Shown: in pieces, positions 1-8,603 of the stretch
How positions within the stretch are numbered: the first letter of the stretch is position 1
Layout: each line of letters starts with the position of its first letter
Assembly (NCBI RefSeq): GCF_008297975.1
Contig: NZ_VLNY01000005.1
Span: 186,001 to 250,000, forward strand
DNA: 64,000 bases
Direction: 5' to 3'
Source of the DNA: Antrihabitans cavernicola
GTDB taxonomy: Bacteria > Actinomycetota > Actinomycetes > Mycobacteriales > Mycobacteriaceae
Notes under the pieces: model-generated
Seen by the model: only the letters and a program-made list of their open reading frames with translations
Database searches by the model: none
Told to the model about the DNA's origin: nothing
Made by a program: the position numbers and the translations under genes

Positions 1-131
1 AGGAACAGCGATTCATTGCGTGCGACGATGCGATAAATCCGGGGAGGCCTCAGGCCTTCAGGAACGACGCGAGCGAAACGCTGCTGAAGCGCATCTGAAT
101 ACGGCGCAGAAACGGGTGCGATTCGTGACAT
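1..131 (-). CDS. carboxymuconolactone decarboxylase-family protein, N-terminal part
   Basis: Reverse-strand frame from an ATG at 131 stays open to the window edge and gives 43 residues beginning MSRIAPVSAPYSD. An AAGGAG sits 4 nt before the ATG. The opening, with the pattern R-I-x-P-V followed about 25 residues later by P-P-R-I-Y-R-I-x-A-R-N, resembles the N-terminus of carboxymuconolactone decarboxylase/AhpD-like proteins, which are small helical hydroperoxidase or decarboxylase enzymes. The CxxC or other catalytic part lies outside the window, so the exact activity cannot be judged. An operator-like palindrome lies 26 nt upstream. Confidence 0.6.
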   Translation of the reverse strand, partial: MSRIAPVSAPYSDALQQRFARVVPEGLRPPRIYRIVARNESLF

Positions 132-151
132 GGAACTCCTTCAGTAGTAGT

Positions 152-169
152 TGACGTCACATCATGTGA
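152..169. promoter_or_regulatory. two overlapping palindromes, candidate operator
   Basis: TGACGTCA (152-159) overlaps TCACATCATGTGA (157-169), an inverted repeat with 6-bp arms around one central base. They lie 21-38 nt upstream of the leftmost gene's start codon, where a repressor would act. No matching regulator gene is adjacent in the window. The stretch 132-289 holds nothing else I can identify. Confidence 0.35.
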
Positions 170-289
170 TTGCGGACTTTGTCCTCCGAAGGCGTACCAG
201 GATTGGCGCTGAACCAATCTGTCTTTCGCGATCAGAATCACCGTCTTCACGCGGGTCGGAGCGTGGCTTCGACACCGGAGAGTTCGTCG

Positions 290-859
290 TCAGATATGTG
301 GCGGCGGGACGGCGCGGCCGGTCAGGGCGGCCAGCCTGTCGGCCGCGGTCGCGGTCGCGGGGGCGGGTTGTTCGGCACCGAACGGGCTACCGGTGACCCG
401 AGGTGCCCGCCTTGGCCGAATCATCTTGTCCACGTAGGCGACCAATTTGGGATCGAGGTCGCGGGGCTGGCCGGTGGCGGCTGCGATGTCCCATGCGTGG
501 ATCGTCATCTCGCTCGTCCGCATTGTGACCAACACAGCTCCGGGCCGCTCACCCAACGGAGTCCGGTAAATGCCGTCGAGCACACCAGGAAGGTCGAAAG
601 CCTCGCAGAGTGCGTCGAACGAATCCCGAAACGAAGCCAACGGCGAATCGCCGAGTACGTCTGCGGCGCGCTCTGGGCCAGATCCACCGGTCAACATCCC
701 CACGAACCGGAGGTTGCCACCGGTCATGTGGTTTATCAACGTGCGCACATTCCACTCTGTGCAGGGCGTCTGGTTGCCGAACTGTTCAGGCCCGACCCCA
801 GCGATCAGCTCAGCCGCCATCGCGCCGGCGCGGCGGTGCATCTGCCGCGAATCGACCAT
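290..859 (-). CDS. TIGR03086-family metal-binding protein (DinB/maleylpyruvate isomerase-N type)
   Basis: 189 aa from the ATG at 859, chosen because a purine-rich AGAGGGGGG precedes it; the open frame extends upstream without a better start. Early T-P-C-T-E-W-N-V, then L-I-N-H-M, mid M-T-I-H-A-W-D and a C-terminal A-A-D-R-L-A-A segment are the hallmarks of actinobacterial TIGR03086 proteins. These are four-helix DinB-fold proteins that bind a divalent metal, often through three His, and are related to mycothiol-dependent isomerases. The substrate is unknown. It ends 159 nt before the leftmost gene and reads in the same direction. Confidence 0.75.
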   Translation of the reverse strand: MVDSRQMHRRAGAMAAELIAGVGPEQFGNQTPCTEWNVRTLINHMTGGNLRFVGMLTGGSGPERAADVLGDSPLASFRDSFDALCEAFDLPGVLDGIYRTPLGERPGAVLVTMRTSEMTIHAWDIAAATGQPRDLDPKLVAYVDKMIRPRRAPRVTGSPFGAEQPAPATATAADRLAALTGRAVPPPHI

Positions 860-1178
860 ACGTCCCCCCTCTCGTTTCGGCCTCCAGGACCGGCACGTAC
901 TCGGTTCCGATTCAAGCCTATTCCCGATGCCCCGATGACCCTGAGTCAACTTCGCAGAACCGCAAACCGAACTCGCTCAAGTCTGGACATTCGCGTCGTC
1001 CGCCGCAGGACGAAGCGATGACACCGCGTAGTGATGGGACGCACCATTCACAGCGGCTAGTGGCCCGACGCGGTGGTTTGCTATGCAGTGGAGGCGATAT
1101 GAGGCCTTTGGGTGCCCAGCGCCGAACCGCCAACGCCGACGAACAGGGACAGCCACAATTGACCCAGAGAGGACACAA
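860..1178. other. 319-bp intergenic gap with no recognisable gene
   Basis: Divergent spacer between the TIGR03086 gene and the methyltransferase gene. Reading frames across it give arginine-rich translations with no family resemblance, no convincing start plus ribosome site, and no strong hairpin. It presumably holds the promoters of both flanking genes, but I could not assign -35/-10 boxes. Confidence 0.5.
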
Positions 1179-1853
1179 ATGGTGACTGAGCACGATTTCA
1201 TGACCCTGACGCGTGAGGGCTATGACCGTACAGCTGTCGCTTATGCCGAGCGGTTCCATGACCATCTCGACGACAAGCCGATCGACCTAGCCATGATCAC
1301 CGGCTTCGCGGGTCTGATCCGCCAGGGTCGCAACACCCACGTCCTAGATGTTGGCTGCGGGACCGGCGCGACCACTGCATTGCTCGCGACCTGTGGCGTG
1401 ACAGTTACCGGGATCGATCTGTCCCCTAACATGATCGGGGAGGCCGAGCGAATCAATCCTGGCCTGCAGTTCACCGTCGGATCAATGACAGACCTCGACG
1501 CCGCGGACGGCAGCGCCGGAGGCGTCTGCGCGTGGTACTCGATCATCCACGTGCCCGACGAACATCTCGCCGGTGCGTTGAGCGAGTTCTACCGGGTGTT
1601 AGCGCCGAACGGCCTTCTGCTGTTGGCGTTCCAAGTCGGCAATGAACCCCGAGTACTCACCAACGCATTCGGTCAGGAAGTGAACCTGACCTTCATCCGA
1701 CGACAACCACGCCAAGTTGAAGATCAACTGATCGAGGCAGGGTTCCGCATTTACTCGAGCCTACTGCGCCAGCCCGACAACGACGGCTTCGAATCGACAC
1801 CACACAGCTACCTCATCGCGCAAAAGTGCGAGACAGAACGGTCACGTCTATGA
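1179..1853 (+). CDS. class I SAM-dependent methyltransferase
   Basis: 224 aa. The ATG at 1179 is preceded by GAGAGGACACAA, a good ribosome site; the open frame continues further upstream without family sequence. The glycine-rich SAM motif L-D-V-G-C-G-T-G-A is near residue 60, with the acidic end of strand 2 at G-I-D-L-S and the post-motif strand V-L-A-P-N-G-L-L-L-L-A. The methyl acceptor cannot be told from sequence; it is a Methyltransf_11/25-type small-molecule enzyme. Its TGA overlaps the next gene's ATG (ATGA), so the two are probably translated together. Confidence 0.85.
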   Translation: MVTEHDFMTLTREGYDRTAVAYAERFHDHLDDKPIDLAMITGFAGLIRQGRNTHVLDVGCGTGATTALLATCGVTVTGIDLSPNMIGEAERINPGLQFTVGSMTDLDAADGSAGGVCAWYSIIHVPDEHLAGALSEFYRVLAPNGLLLLAFQVGNEPRVLTNAFGQEVNLTFIRRQPRQVEDQLIEAGFRIYSSLLRQPDNDGFESTPHSYLIAQKCETERSRL

Positions 1854-2614
1854 ATGATGAGTTGGCCCACGAAACCCTCATCGGAGTTCGCGAACTCATC
1901 GACACGTGGGGTGATATCTACGACCGGCGCTGGGGCAATCGGGCCACGTATCAGGAGCAGCCCGGTCTCGATTCACAAGTACGGGAACGCATCGATGAAG
2001 TTCGGACGCGCACAAAACTCGCCCATGACGTAGTCGTGGCAATGGGCGAAAAGGAAATAGCGGCAAGGGTTGTCGAACATGAAGAGGGCCAGTATGGGGG
2101 GCACCCGTTTACCCAGGCTCGCGTTGCGATCATCGAAGCCATCGCAATCTTGGCTCAGCGTGAAGAGTTGGCCGAGATTGTCGGACCGGCCGGTCCTCGA
2201 CTTGCGGCATCCGAATTGCACCCAACGATCTGGGGCACAGCCGCCAGGCTGTGGGATGACGGTCATCTCCGGGCGGCAGTTCAAACAGCCGCTACCGCCC
2301 TCGAAGGTCTGCTGCAGGGCATCGCGGGCCCCGGTGTATCCGGCGAAGGTCTCGCTGGCCTCTTTGCGACGAGCGACCCGGTGAAAGGATCCCCGAGGCT
2401 TCGGATCCGCGGCGTTGCGCCAGCGTCGAAAACGTGGAAATCGGCCCATGAAGGCGCGGGTGCGATGGTACGCGGCGCTTTCATGGCTGTCCGCAACCTT
2501 GTTTCTCACCCCGGATGGCCCGAACCAAACTCCGGCGAGGCACTCGAAATGCTCGCTGTCCTGAGCTACGTAGCGCACCTCGTTGATCGCTCTGACGCAG
2601 TGTCAGTCCATTGA
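1850..2614 (+). CDS. TIGR02391/Hypoth_Ymh-family protein with HEPN-like RX4H motif
   Basis: 254 aa from ATG 1850, which overlaps the methyltransferase stop by ATGA; a GTG at 1826 in the same frame is an alternative start. The N-terminal half is helical and charged. The C-terminal half, from about residue 125, has the TIGR02391 pattern L-H-P-x-I-W-x-x-A then A-A-x-x-A-x-x-x-L-E-x-x-L. Near the end, R215-N-L-V-S-H220 fits R-X4-H, the catalytic signature of HEPN ribonucleases. The family itself is uncharacterised; RNase activity is my inference. It lies 57 nt from the recombinase module and reads toward it. Confidence 0.6.
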   Translation: MNDELAHETLIGVRELIDTWGDIYDRRWGNRATYQEQPGLDSQVRERIDEVRTRTKLAHDVVVAMGEKEIAARVVEHEEGQYGGHPFTQARVAIIEAIAILAQREELAEIVGPAGPRLAASELHPTIWGTAARLWDDGHLRAAVQTAATALEGLLQGIAGPGVSGEGLAGLFATSDPVKGSPRLRIRGVAPASKTWKSAHEGAGAMVRGAFMAVRNLVSHPGWPEPNSGEALEMLAVLSYVAHLVDRSDAVSVH

Positions 2615-2671
2615 CAGCATGGTTCCCAAAGATTGAAACGTGCACCTCGCTTCGCGCTCCGCCCGTCGGAA

Positions 2672-3058
2672 CTAAACCTGGTGGACTTCATGGAAGTTCG
2701 GCGGCATGTTGGGTCGGGTGCGTTCTGTGGTCAATTCGTGGATGACCTGCGCGTAAAGACTGATCTGCTCACGTAACCGAGCGTTTTCGCGTCGTAGTCG
2801 TTCGTTCGCGGCTTCTGCAATTTTTGCCCGTTGATCCAACGGCTGGAACGCGGACGGTATTTCGTCGTGCGCACGGACGCGCCGTTTGAATTCGGCGGCA
2901 AGATCGGTGTGTTTGTGGGTAAGGACCCATCGTTTGACGTCGGCTTCGACGGCGAGTTGCAGGATGGTCAGTGCACCGGTCGATCGTTCGGGTTTGCCGT
3001 CGATGAGGCGGTTCGTGGCGGCCCGGATTGCTGCACGTTCGGCTGCGCTGTCAGCCAT
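2672..3058 (-). CDS. DUF6262/TnpC-like accessory protein of the recombinase module
   Basis: 128 aa. I start at the ATG at 3058, whose ATGGCTGA overlaps the stop of the preceding recombinase by 8 nt; an in-frame start further up (3127) would bury 23 codons in that gene. The sequence is basic N-terminally (A-A-I-R-A-A-T-N-R-L), with a leucine/arginine heptad stretch around residues 75-105 (E-R-L-R-R-E-N-A-R-L-R-E) typical of a coiled coil. Such small proteins follow two or three tyrosine recombinases in Tn554-family elements, where TnpC affects orientation and efficiency of transposition. The match is by size, composition and position, not by alignment. Confidence 0.7.
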   Translation of the reverse strand: MADSAAERAAIRAATNRLIDGKPERSTGALTILQLAVEADVKRWVLTHKHTDLAAEFKRRVRAHDEIPSAFQPLDQRAKIAEAANERLRRENARLREQISLYAQVIHELTTERTRPNMPPNFHEVHQV

Positions 3059-5192
3059 CCGCTTCGGCCTTCCACTGAATGTGTTGAGCAACAGTGTCTT
3101 CCAGTCGGTGCAGTTCGTGTCGGTCACGTACTACGCGGATCGGCGGGGCCAGCGGGTCATCAACGAGCAGTCGGAGCCGTTCGACGTCGGTGGCGAGTTC
3201 GTCGATGTCGCGGTCGGTGCGGGCGATGTTGACGCAGTTGGGTCGACAGTCCGACAGGTCTGGTGTGCGCCGGGTGTCGGTGTCGTCTCTGCTGAGGTGG
3301 CAGGCGGCGCGACGTGGGTCGAAGACGCAGGTCATGCCATGTCCTGGGTAGATCTGTAGGTCCGGGTTGGCGAGCAGGGTGCGGGCGTCGCTGGTGGTGC
3401 GTAGGACGTGTCCGGCGAATCGTTGCGCTGCGTCGACGCGGTGCCGGTAGGTCGCCGCTGCCGGCCCGCTCACGTATTCGCCCTCGTCGAGTCGTTCGTT
3501 TGCGGAGGCGAGTAGATCGAGCCGGGCGAGCCATTCCTCGAAGGCTAAGTCGTCCGGGAATCCGGATGCGTAGCTTCCGGCATAACCGACGGTCATCTGC
3601 ACTTTCAGATGCCCGTACTGGATGGCGGCGGCCACGAGGCCTCGTGGTTTGCGGGCGATGAACCAGGCCAGTGTGCGCCGGAGGCGACGGGCGGGAATAT
3701 TCGGATCGGTCGGATCGGGTGGGATCGAGTCGCCGCGACCGGTGGCTGCGCAGTAGGTGTTGACCCAGCCGATCATGTCGGCGATGTCGACGTTGATGCC
3801 GCCGGTGGTGCGGGCTTGCCCGGTGCGGAACTCCCGCGGCCCGGATTTGTGTTCGCCGAGCATGTGAGGGAACAACAACTGTTCGTGGTGCAGATTTTCC
3901 AGGACACCGATCGCGGTCGCCACGGGTTCCGCGACCACCCACGGGTCGGGACGTATCCGACCTTCCGCGACACTGCTACCGGTCTCGTCCCGCACCCCTT
4001 TCCAGTGCCGGCCACGAACGAGGAGAAGATTGCTGACCGGGTCTCGCTGCAGGCATCCTCGTTCCAGGGTGAGGATTTCCCCGGTCCGCATGCCGGATAG
4101 GTAGCCGATGACGACGAAACAGGCGGCACTGAGATGCCGCGCCAGACGGTGGGCTTCGCGTTCATCAATGGGCTGATCGCGCCATGGTTGCCCGTTCAGC
4201 GTGCCGGTGATCGGGATCAGCAGGGCTGCGCCTTCGCGGATCGTCAACCCGGACCGTCGCAGCATGTCGGTGAGGCCTGGTCGTTGGAGGGCCTCGTGTG
4301 ATGTGTCGAGTAATCGCGCCAGATAGGACAGGTGGTAGGTGAGTTCGCCGTTGCGGCTTCGGATCCCGGGTAATGGACGGGCGAGTCGGCTGTACGCGCG
4401 GAGCAGTGTTTGGAGATCGTCGGCGAGGTCGCCGGGCTTGCGGCGCACGCGGTTCGGTCGCTTCCGGGTGGGCAGCATGCGGCGGTGCAGCCGTTCGTAT
4501 TCGTGAAAGCCGGCAGTGATGTCGTCGGCGAACTCCTCGACGAATTGCAGCGACCAGGCCAACAGACTGTTCATGGTGTCCGGGTGGATACGTGGGGTCC
4601 GGATTTCTTGCCGGCGGGAGGCTTCGAGCAACCGGTAGACACGTTCACCGTTCCACGGCGGGGCCGATGGAAGGCGATCGGCTTCGGGAACGAGTGCTCG
4701 GTAGGCCCAAATCTTGATGACGGCGGCGAGGAGGTCTTCACGGTTGGCGTGTGTCGTCTCTGCGGTCTTGACGTGCACCAGATAGTCGTCGAGATCGTTG
4801 GCGGTCACGGCGGCGAAGGATCGACAGCCTCGGGAGACCAGCCAGTCGGTGAATGCGCGACTGAACCGGAACATGGTCGAGATCGTCAGGATCGCGGGCA
4901 CTCCGCCATGATGTCTGTTCACCACCGCCTGCTCGCCACTGTGGTTGATCATCGCCCAATACACGTGTTTGAGGGGCACGAGGAAGTCGCCGTGTACCGA
5001 TGCGAAGCTGATCGAGGTGCCGTCGGCATGCGGGGCGAACAATGCGGGTGTGAGGTGCCAGCGTTCGTCACCGAAGCGGGAGAGGGCGGCGGTGTCGGTG
5101 CCGGGTCGTAGCCGGCGGGTGTGAAGCACAACGGTGTCCGAACCCGGCAACGCATCATCATCATGAGCGGCGATGTCGGTGATCGCGGTCAT
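3051..5192 (-). CDS. tyrosine recombinase, third of three (TnpB-like)
   Basis: 713 aa. Catalytic boxes visible: R369 in S-G-M-R-T-G-E-I-L, then R502-R-L-R505 where most relatives have H-x-L-R, H528 in Y-G-H, and the nucleophile candidate Y537 in T-V-G-Y-A-G. After the catalytic core come several Cys/His residues (C-V-F-D-P-R-R-A-A-C-H, then D-C-R-P-N-C), which look like a zinc-binding tail. It starts 4 nt inside the second recombinase (ATGA) and ends overlapping the DUF6262 gene, so the four genes form one coupled unit. Large N-terminal SAM-like regions suggest DNA binding. Confidence 0.85.
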   Translation of the reverse strand: MTAITDIAAHDDDALPGSDTVVLHTRRLRPGTDTAALSRFGDERWHLTPALFAPHADGTSISFASVHGDFLVPLKHVYWAMINHSGEQAVVNRHHGGVPAILTISTMFRFSRAFTDWLVSRGCRSFAAVTANDLDDYLVHVKTAETTHANREDLLAAVIKIWAYRALVPEADRLPSAPPWNGERVYRLLEASRRQEIRTPRIHPDTMNSLLAWSLQFVEEFADDITAGFHEYERLHRRMLPTRKRPNRVRRKPGDLADDLQTLLRAYSRLARPLPGIRSRNGELTYHLSYLARLLDTSHEALQRPGLTDMLRRSGLTIREGAALLIPITGTLNGQPWRDQPIDEREAHRLARHLSAACFVVIGYLSGMRTGEILTLERGCLQRDPVSNLLLVRGRHWKGVRDETGSSVAEGRIRPDPWVVAEPVATAIGVLENLHHEQLLFPHMLGEHKSGPREFRTGQARTTGGINVDIADMIGWVNTYCAATGRGDSIPPDPTDPNIPARRLRRTLAWFIARKPRGLVAAAIQYGHLKVQMTVGYAGSYASGFPDDLAFEEWLARLDLLASANERLDEGEYVSGPAAATYRHRVDAAQRFAGHVLRTTSDARTLLANPDLQIYPGHGMTCVFDPRRAACHLSRDDTDTRRTPDLSDCRPNCVNIARTDRDIDELATDVERLRLLVDDPLAPPIRVVRDRHELHRLEDTVAQHIQWKAEADG

Positions 5193-7021
5193 CGCACGTC
5201 CAGGCTGCGTGCCAAGAATCGGGTGACGAGTTCACGCTGTTCCTGCGTCACCTGCGTCCGCGCCTCGCTGACAATGGTGTCGGGGTATCGGCTCATCACG
5301 TCGGCGAGTTGAGCGAGGGGCCCCGCGAATCGTTGCGCCCACCGCAATGGCGTCATCTCCTGCGATTTTCGCTGCAGCCTGTCGTGCACTTCGGTGATGA
5401 TCGGCAGGTGTTGCGGGGTTGCTCGTGCGCACGGGCAGGACAGGCACAGAAGAAACGATGCTGTGCACGGTTGCCCTGCAGCCGCGTGTGGGCTGTGGGT
5501 GTTGTCGACACAGCCGGCGACGATGGTGTCGAGGCGGCCGCGGAGTAAGTCGGTGAGCACCTGCGTGGTCAGTCCGGTCTGCGCAGCGACCGTGTCCGGG
5601 TCCGTGCGGGCTTGTTCGACCTGCTCTGTGGTCAGGGTGCGCATCGCTGCAGTGCGTCGCGCTTCGTCGACCTGTTCGCCCAAGGTGGTAGCCACGATCT
5701 GCTGGTATTCGGCGAGGTTGCCGCGATGGCGTCCGAGGTAATCGTTGGCGAGGGTCTGTTCGGTATGAGCGACAGGTTGCTGATGCAGTTCGAGCCAGTT
5801 CATGCGCAGTCGGCGGCTGTCGAGACGCAGCGGAACCAGTTGACCGGCCTCATCGACCGTATCGCCGAGCAACCCGCTGGTACGGGCCCATTCCGCGATC
5901 ACGTTGCGTCGTAGCCCCGGCAGGAACAGCATGCCGCCCTTCGGCGTGAAATAGGCAAACAACAGGTCGGTCCCGGCGCGAGCGCGCACCGGACCGCAGA
6001 TGTCATGAATGACCTGATAGACCGCGTACGCACTGGACAGATCCAGCCGAACAGGGTCCGCCCGGGCCGGTTCGTGCAACGGGATGCTCATGTGCGCGTG
6101 CTGTCGGCCGCGGCGCGGTTTGATCGCCCCCACAATCGCGGTGCGGGAGGCTCCGGCATCGCCGTCGGGGCGATGATGGCGCGCCGGGAGGTTCCGAATC
6201 GTGGACAGGTTGTGCCCGGTCAGGCAGATGAGCAGCGCCGCCGCGGCGGCGAGGTCGTGCGGTGTGGGATACAGCTGGGCAAACAACACAGCCGTACCAC
6301 CGTGCGCGGAGGAAATCTGGTGCCGTGAACCACACGGATACCGGGGCACCTCGTCGTGGCGATCGATGTGATCGAGTAACCAACCCCGTTCCCACCCATC
6401 TCGGTCGTGACCTCGATCGATCTCGCCGGCCCGCCAACGAGTCAGAAGAGCGCGGCCACCATGGATCCGGCGAACACACTCGCGCAGATGCGTTTTGGCC
6501 GCTGCGGTGACTCGGGTGTATTCCGCCGCGCTGTAGGCCTGGAATTTCTGTTGATCGCGGCTGACCTGTGTGCGATGCATTCGCGCCGCGAAATCAACGG
6601 GAACATCGCTCGCATGCCGAAGCAGGCTACGCAAGTTGATCACCTGCGCGCGCCGGTTCGACACTCGTTGGGCCAGCACATAGCCGTCCCAATGCGTGCC
6701 CCGAAGATGTGCCGGAGTCGGCGGCGGCCGGTCCAGTGAACCGAGATAGCGGGCGAAGGAACGCGCTGCACCCAGCAACGTACGCGCCGAGTCAAGTGTT
6801 CGGGCGGAGCCACTCGGCCCGGTTCCCTTCGCCAGCGCGGCAACCAGCCAGCCACGCATCGGGTCCGGCACCGGCAAATCGGAGAGGTCGAGTTCAGTCG
6901 GGCGTCCACCACGCTCGGGGTAGAAGACGACACGGAAACGGCTCTCGCCCAACGGATCATGCCGCTGCGGTGGAGCGTAACCATGGTTGGGGAGCATCGC
7001 ACGACGGCCCTGCGCGCTCAC
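5189..7021 (-). CDS. tyrosine recombinase-like protein, second of three, catalytic box I altered
   Basis: 610 aa. Its C-terminal half aligns by eye with phage-integrase folds: L-T-G-H-N-L-S-T-I (residues 267-275), S-R-R-L-R-M-N-W, then L-G-R-H-R-G-N-L-A-E-Y. The box I arginine is replaced (N271 in the T-G-x-R position). A Cys-rich segment follows (C-V-D-N-T-H-S, then C-L-S-C-P-C-A), probably zinc-binding. It may act as a structural partner of the other two recombinases rather than a full enzyme. It overlaps both neighbours by 4 nt. Confidence 0.8.
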   Translation of the reverse strand: MSAQGRRAMLPNHGYAPPQRHDPLGESRFRVVFYPERGGRPTELDLSDLPVPDPMRGWLVAALAKGTGPSGSARTLDSARTLLGAARSFARYLGSLDRPPPTPAHLRGTHWDGYVLAQRVSNRRAQVINLRSLLRHASDVPVDFAARMHRTQVSRDQQKFQAYSAAEYTRVTAAAKTHLRECVRRIHGGRALLTRWRAGEIDRGHDRDGWERGWLLDHIDRHDEVPRYPCGSRHQISSAHGGTAVLFAQLYPTPHDLAAAAALLICLTGHNLSTIRNLPARHHRPDGDAGASRTAIVGAIKPRRGRQHAHMSIPLHEPARADPVRLDLSSAYAVYQVIHDICGPVRARAGTDLLFAYFTPKGGMLFLPGLRRNVIAEWARTSGLLGDTVDEAGQLVPLRLDSRRLRMNWLELHQQPVAHTEQTLANDYLGRHRGNLAEYQQIVATTLGEQVDEARRTAAMRTLTTEQVEQARTDPDTVAAQTGLTTQVLTDLLRGRLDTIVAGCVDNTHSPHAAAGQPCTASFLLCLSCPCARATPQHLPIITEVHDRLQRKSQEMTPLRWAQRFAGPLAQLADVMSRYPDTIVSEARTQVTQEQRELVTRFLARSLDVR

Positions 7022-8526
7022 GCGGTCACCGCGTCGGCCAGTGGATCCGTGATCACCCGGGGATCGGTTCGAAACAGCTCCGCCAACACGCTGTCCATGA
7101 CCGCGCCGTGCGCATGCTCGATCAGCAATGACACATCCAGATCGCGGAACGGCTCCAGATAAGTGTTCATCGTGGTGGCAACATCGGCATGTCCGAGCAG
7201 CGTCATCACGAAATACCAGGTATCGCCGAACTGTGCGCGATAATCCCGCATCTCCTCGGCATCGAGATGCGCGAAACGACGCTCATACAGCAACCGGCCG
7301 ACCGAGAACCACCGCAGAGCGAAGGAATGCCGCAACATGTGTGCGGTTGCCGCCAGCCCAACCAGGCCCGCCCGCTCGACCCGCATGTTCGCCGTCGCGA
7401 AGGTGTGCTGCCAACCGTGTGGCGCCCGCGGCAGACCGTCCTCGTTCAACCACAACGATGCGGGGGTCAGCACGCCAGCGTGTTCGTGGAATAGCCGCAA
7501 CCGCGCAGCGGGGTCGAGAGCATCCAGCGACACAACAGATTTGGCGCCGCCACGATCGCGGAGTTCGAGCCGGCGGCCACCGAGTACCCGAACAACGATC
7601 CGCCGATCCGAAATCTGCTCGTAGCGTCCTTCCCTGCGTGCTCGCCGTACCGCTCGAGCTCGTTCGCCTTCGGTATAGGCGAGCGCATCGGTGAGTACCT
7701 CGCGGGGCATCCAGAAGCGACGCCCACGGCTGCCCTTCGCGCACGCCGCCGCCAACCGACACGTGGCGAACCCGCGTGCAGCGTCGCCGACAGGGAGTTC
7801 GATCGACAACACGCTCGCCCACTCCGACACCCGCAAACCGGTTCCGTACAGGCCGTCCGCGAAAGCCGTGTCGCGCTGTCCGTTTCGGCCGCGCCAGCCC
7901 AAAGCTTCGTCGCCGCGCAGATCCAGTCCGCGCAGCCCGATATCTCGCCATCGCCGATACCCGCCCGGATCCAGCCACTTCACATCCCGATCACGCACAA
8001 CATGCGGGGTCGCTCGATATGCCTCGGCCGCTTCTGCGGGATGTCGGCCGCGCACCGTTGTGCGCAGCACAGGATTCTCCACACCGTAGCGGCGGTGCGC
8101 CCACTCGTAGAAACTGCTGATCGCGACCAGATCCGATCTGACCGTGCCGCCGGCAACGCGCACCGGGTTCGCTGCATCGGTCATCCGCCAGAACTTGAAT
8201 GTATCGACCTGATCGGAACCTGCCTCGTACCAATGGCATTCGACGACATCGAGGAAGCCCAGCCACGTCGAGAGGCCGAACGCATACTTGCGGCGTGTCC
8301 CCTGTTTGCAGCTACGCATCCGAGGCGAAGCGAAGAATTCGTTCAACTCCGCCACACAGCGGCCATCGCTGCGTAGCAGAAACGGTTGCCCCGCACGGGT
8401 GCCGTGTCGCTGCGCCCACTCCGCCAACGACGGCAACCCAGTCAGCACTGGATCCCCGGCAAAATCGGAGTACGAACGGTCAGGATCGCACCAAAACACC
8501 TGCCACCGAGAAGGATGCCCGTCCAT
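7018..8526 (-). CDS. tyrosine recombinase, first of three (TnpA-like)
   Basis: 502 aa, first gene of the module. All canonical boxes are present: R232 in G-T-G-L-R-V-S-E-W, H-M-L-R-H-S-F near residue 400, and L-L-G-H-A-D-V-A-T-T-M-N-T-Y-L near the C-terminus with the tyrosine nucleophile. The N-terminal 180 residues resemble a core-binding SAM-like domain. It probably performs strand exchange for integration and excision of the element. The ORF begins only 78 nt from the truncated winged-helix gene, so the promoter must be close to the element end. Confidence 0.88.
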   Translation of the reverse strand: MDGHPSRWQVFWCDPDRSYSDFAGDPVLTGLPSLAEWAQRHGTRAGQPFLLRSDGRCVAELNEFFASPRMRSCKQGTRRKYAFGLSTWLGFLDVVECHWYEAGSDQVDTFKFWRMTDAANPVRVAGGTVRSDLVAISSFYEWAHRRYGVENPVLRTTVRGRHPAEAAEAYRATPHVVRDRDVKWLDPGGYRRWRDIGLRGLDLRGDEALGWRGRNGQRDTAFADGLYGTGLRVSEWASVLSIELPVGDAARGFATCRLAAACAKGSRGRRFWMPREVLTDALAYTEGERARAVRRARREGRYEQISDRRIVVRVLGGRRLELRDRGGAKSVVSLDALDPAARLRLFHEHAGVLTPASLWLNEDGLPRAPHGWQHTFATANMRVERAGLVGLAATAHMLRHSFALRWFSVGRLLYERRFAHLDAEEMRDYRAQFGDTWYFVMTLLGHADVATTMNTYLEPFRDLDVSLLIEHAHGAVMDSVLAELFRTDPRVITDPLADAVTA

Positions 8527-8603
8527 CGGGAATCACGGTATCCGCTACCGCCGACGTCGAGTCCCAGACCCGCAAATTGGATGCAACAACAACACTTCAA
8601 TGG

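Noticed and set aside
2615-2671. terminal inverted repeat of the mobile module
   Set aside because: No match by eye between this stretch and 8527-8603; the left end of the element is not defined.
3160-3942. 260-codon reverse ORF inside the third recombinase
   Set aside because: Alternate frame of the same strand with Arg/Pro-rich sequence; the 713-codon frame has the catalytic boxes.
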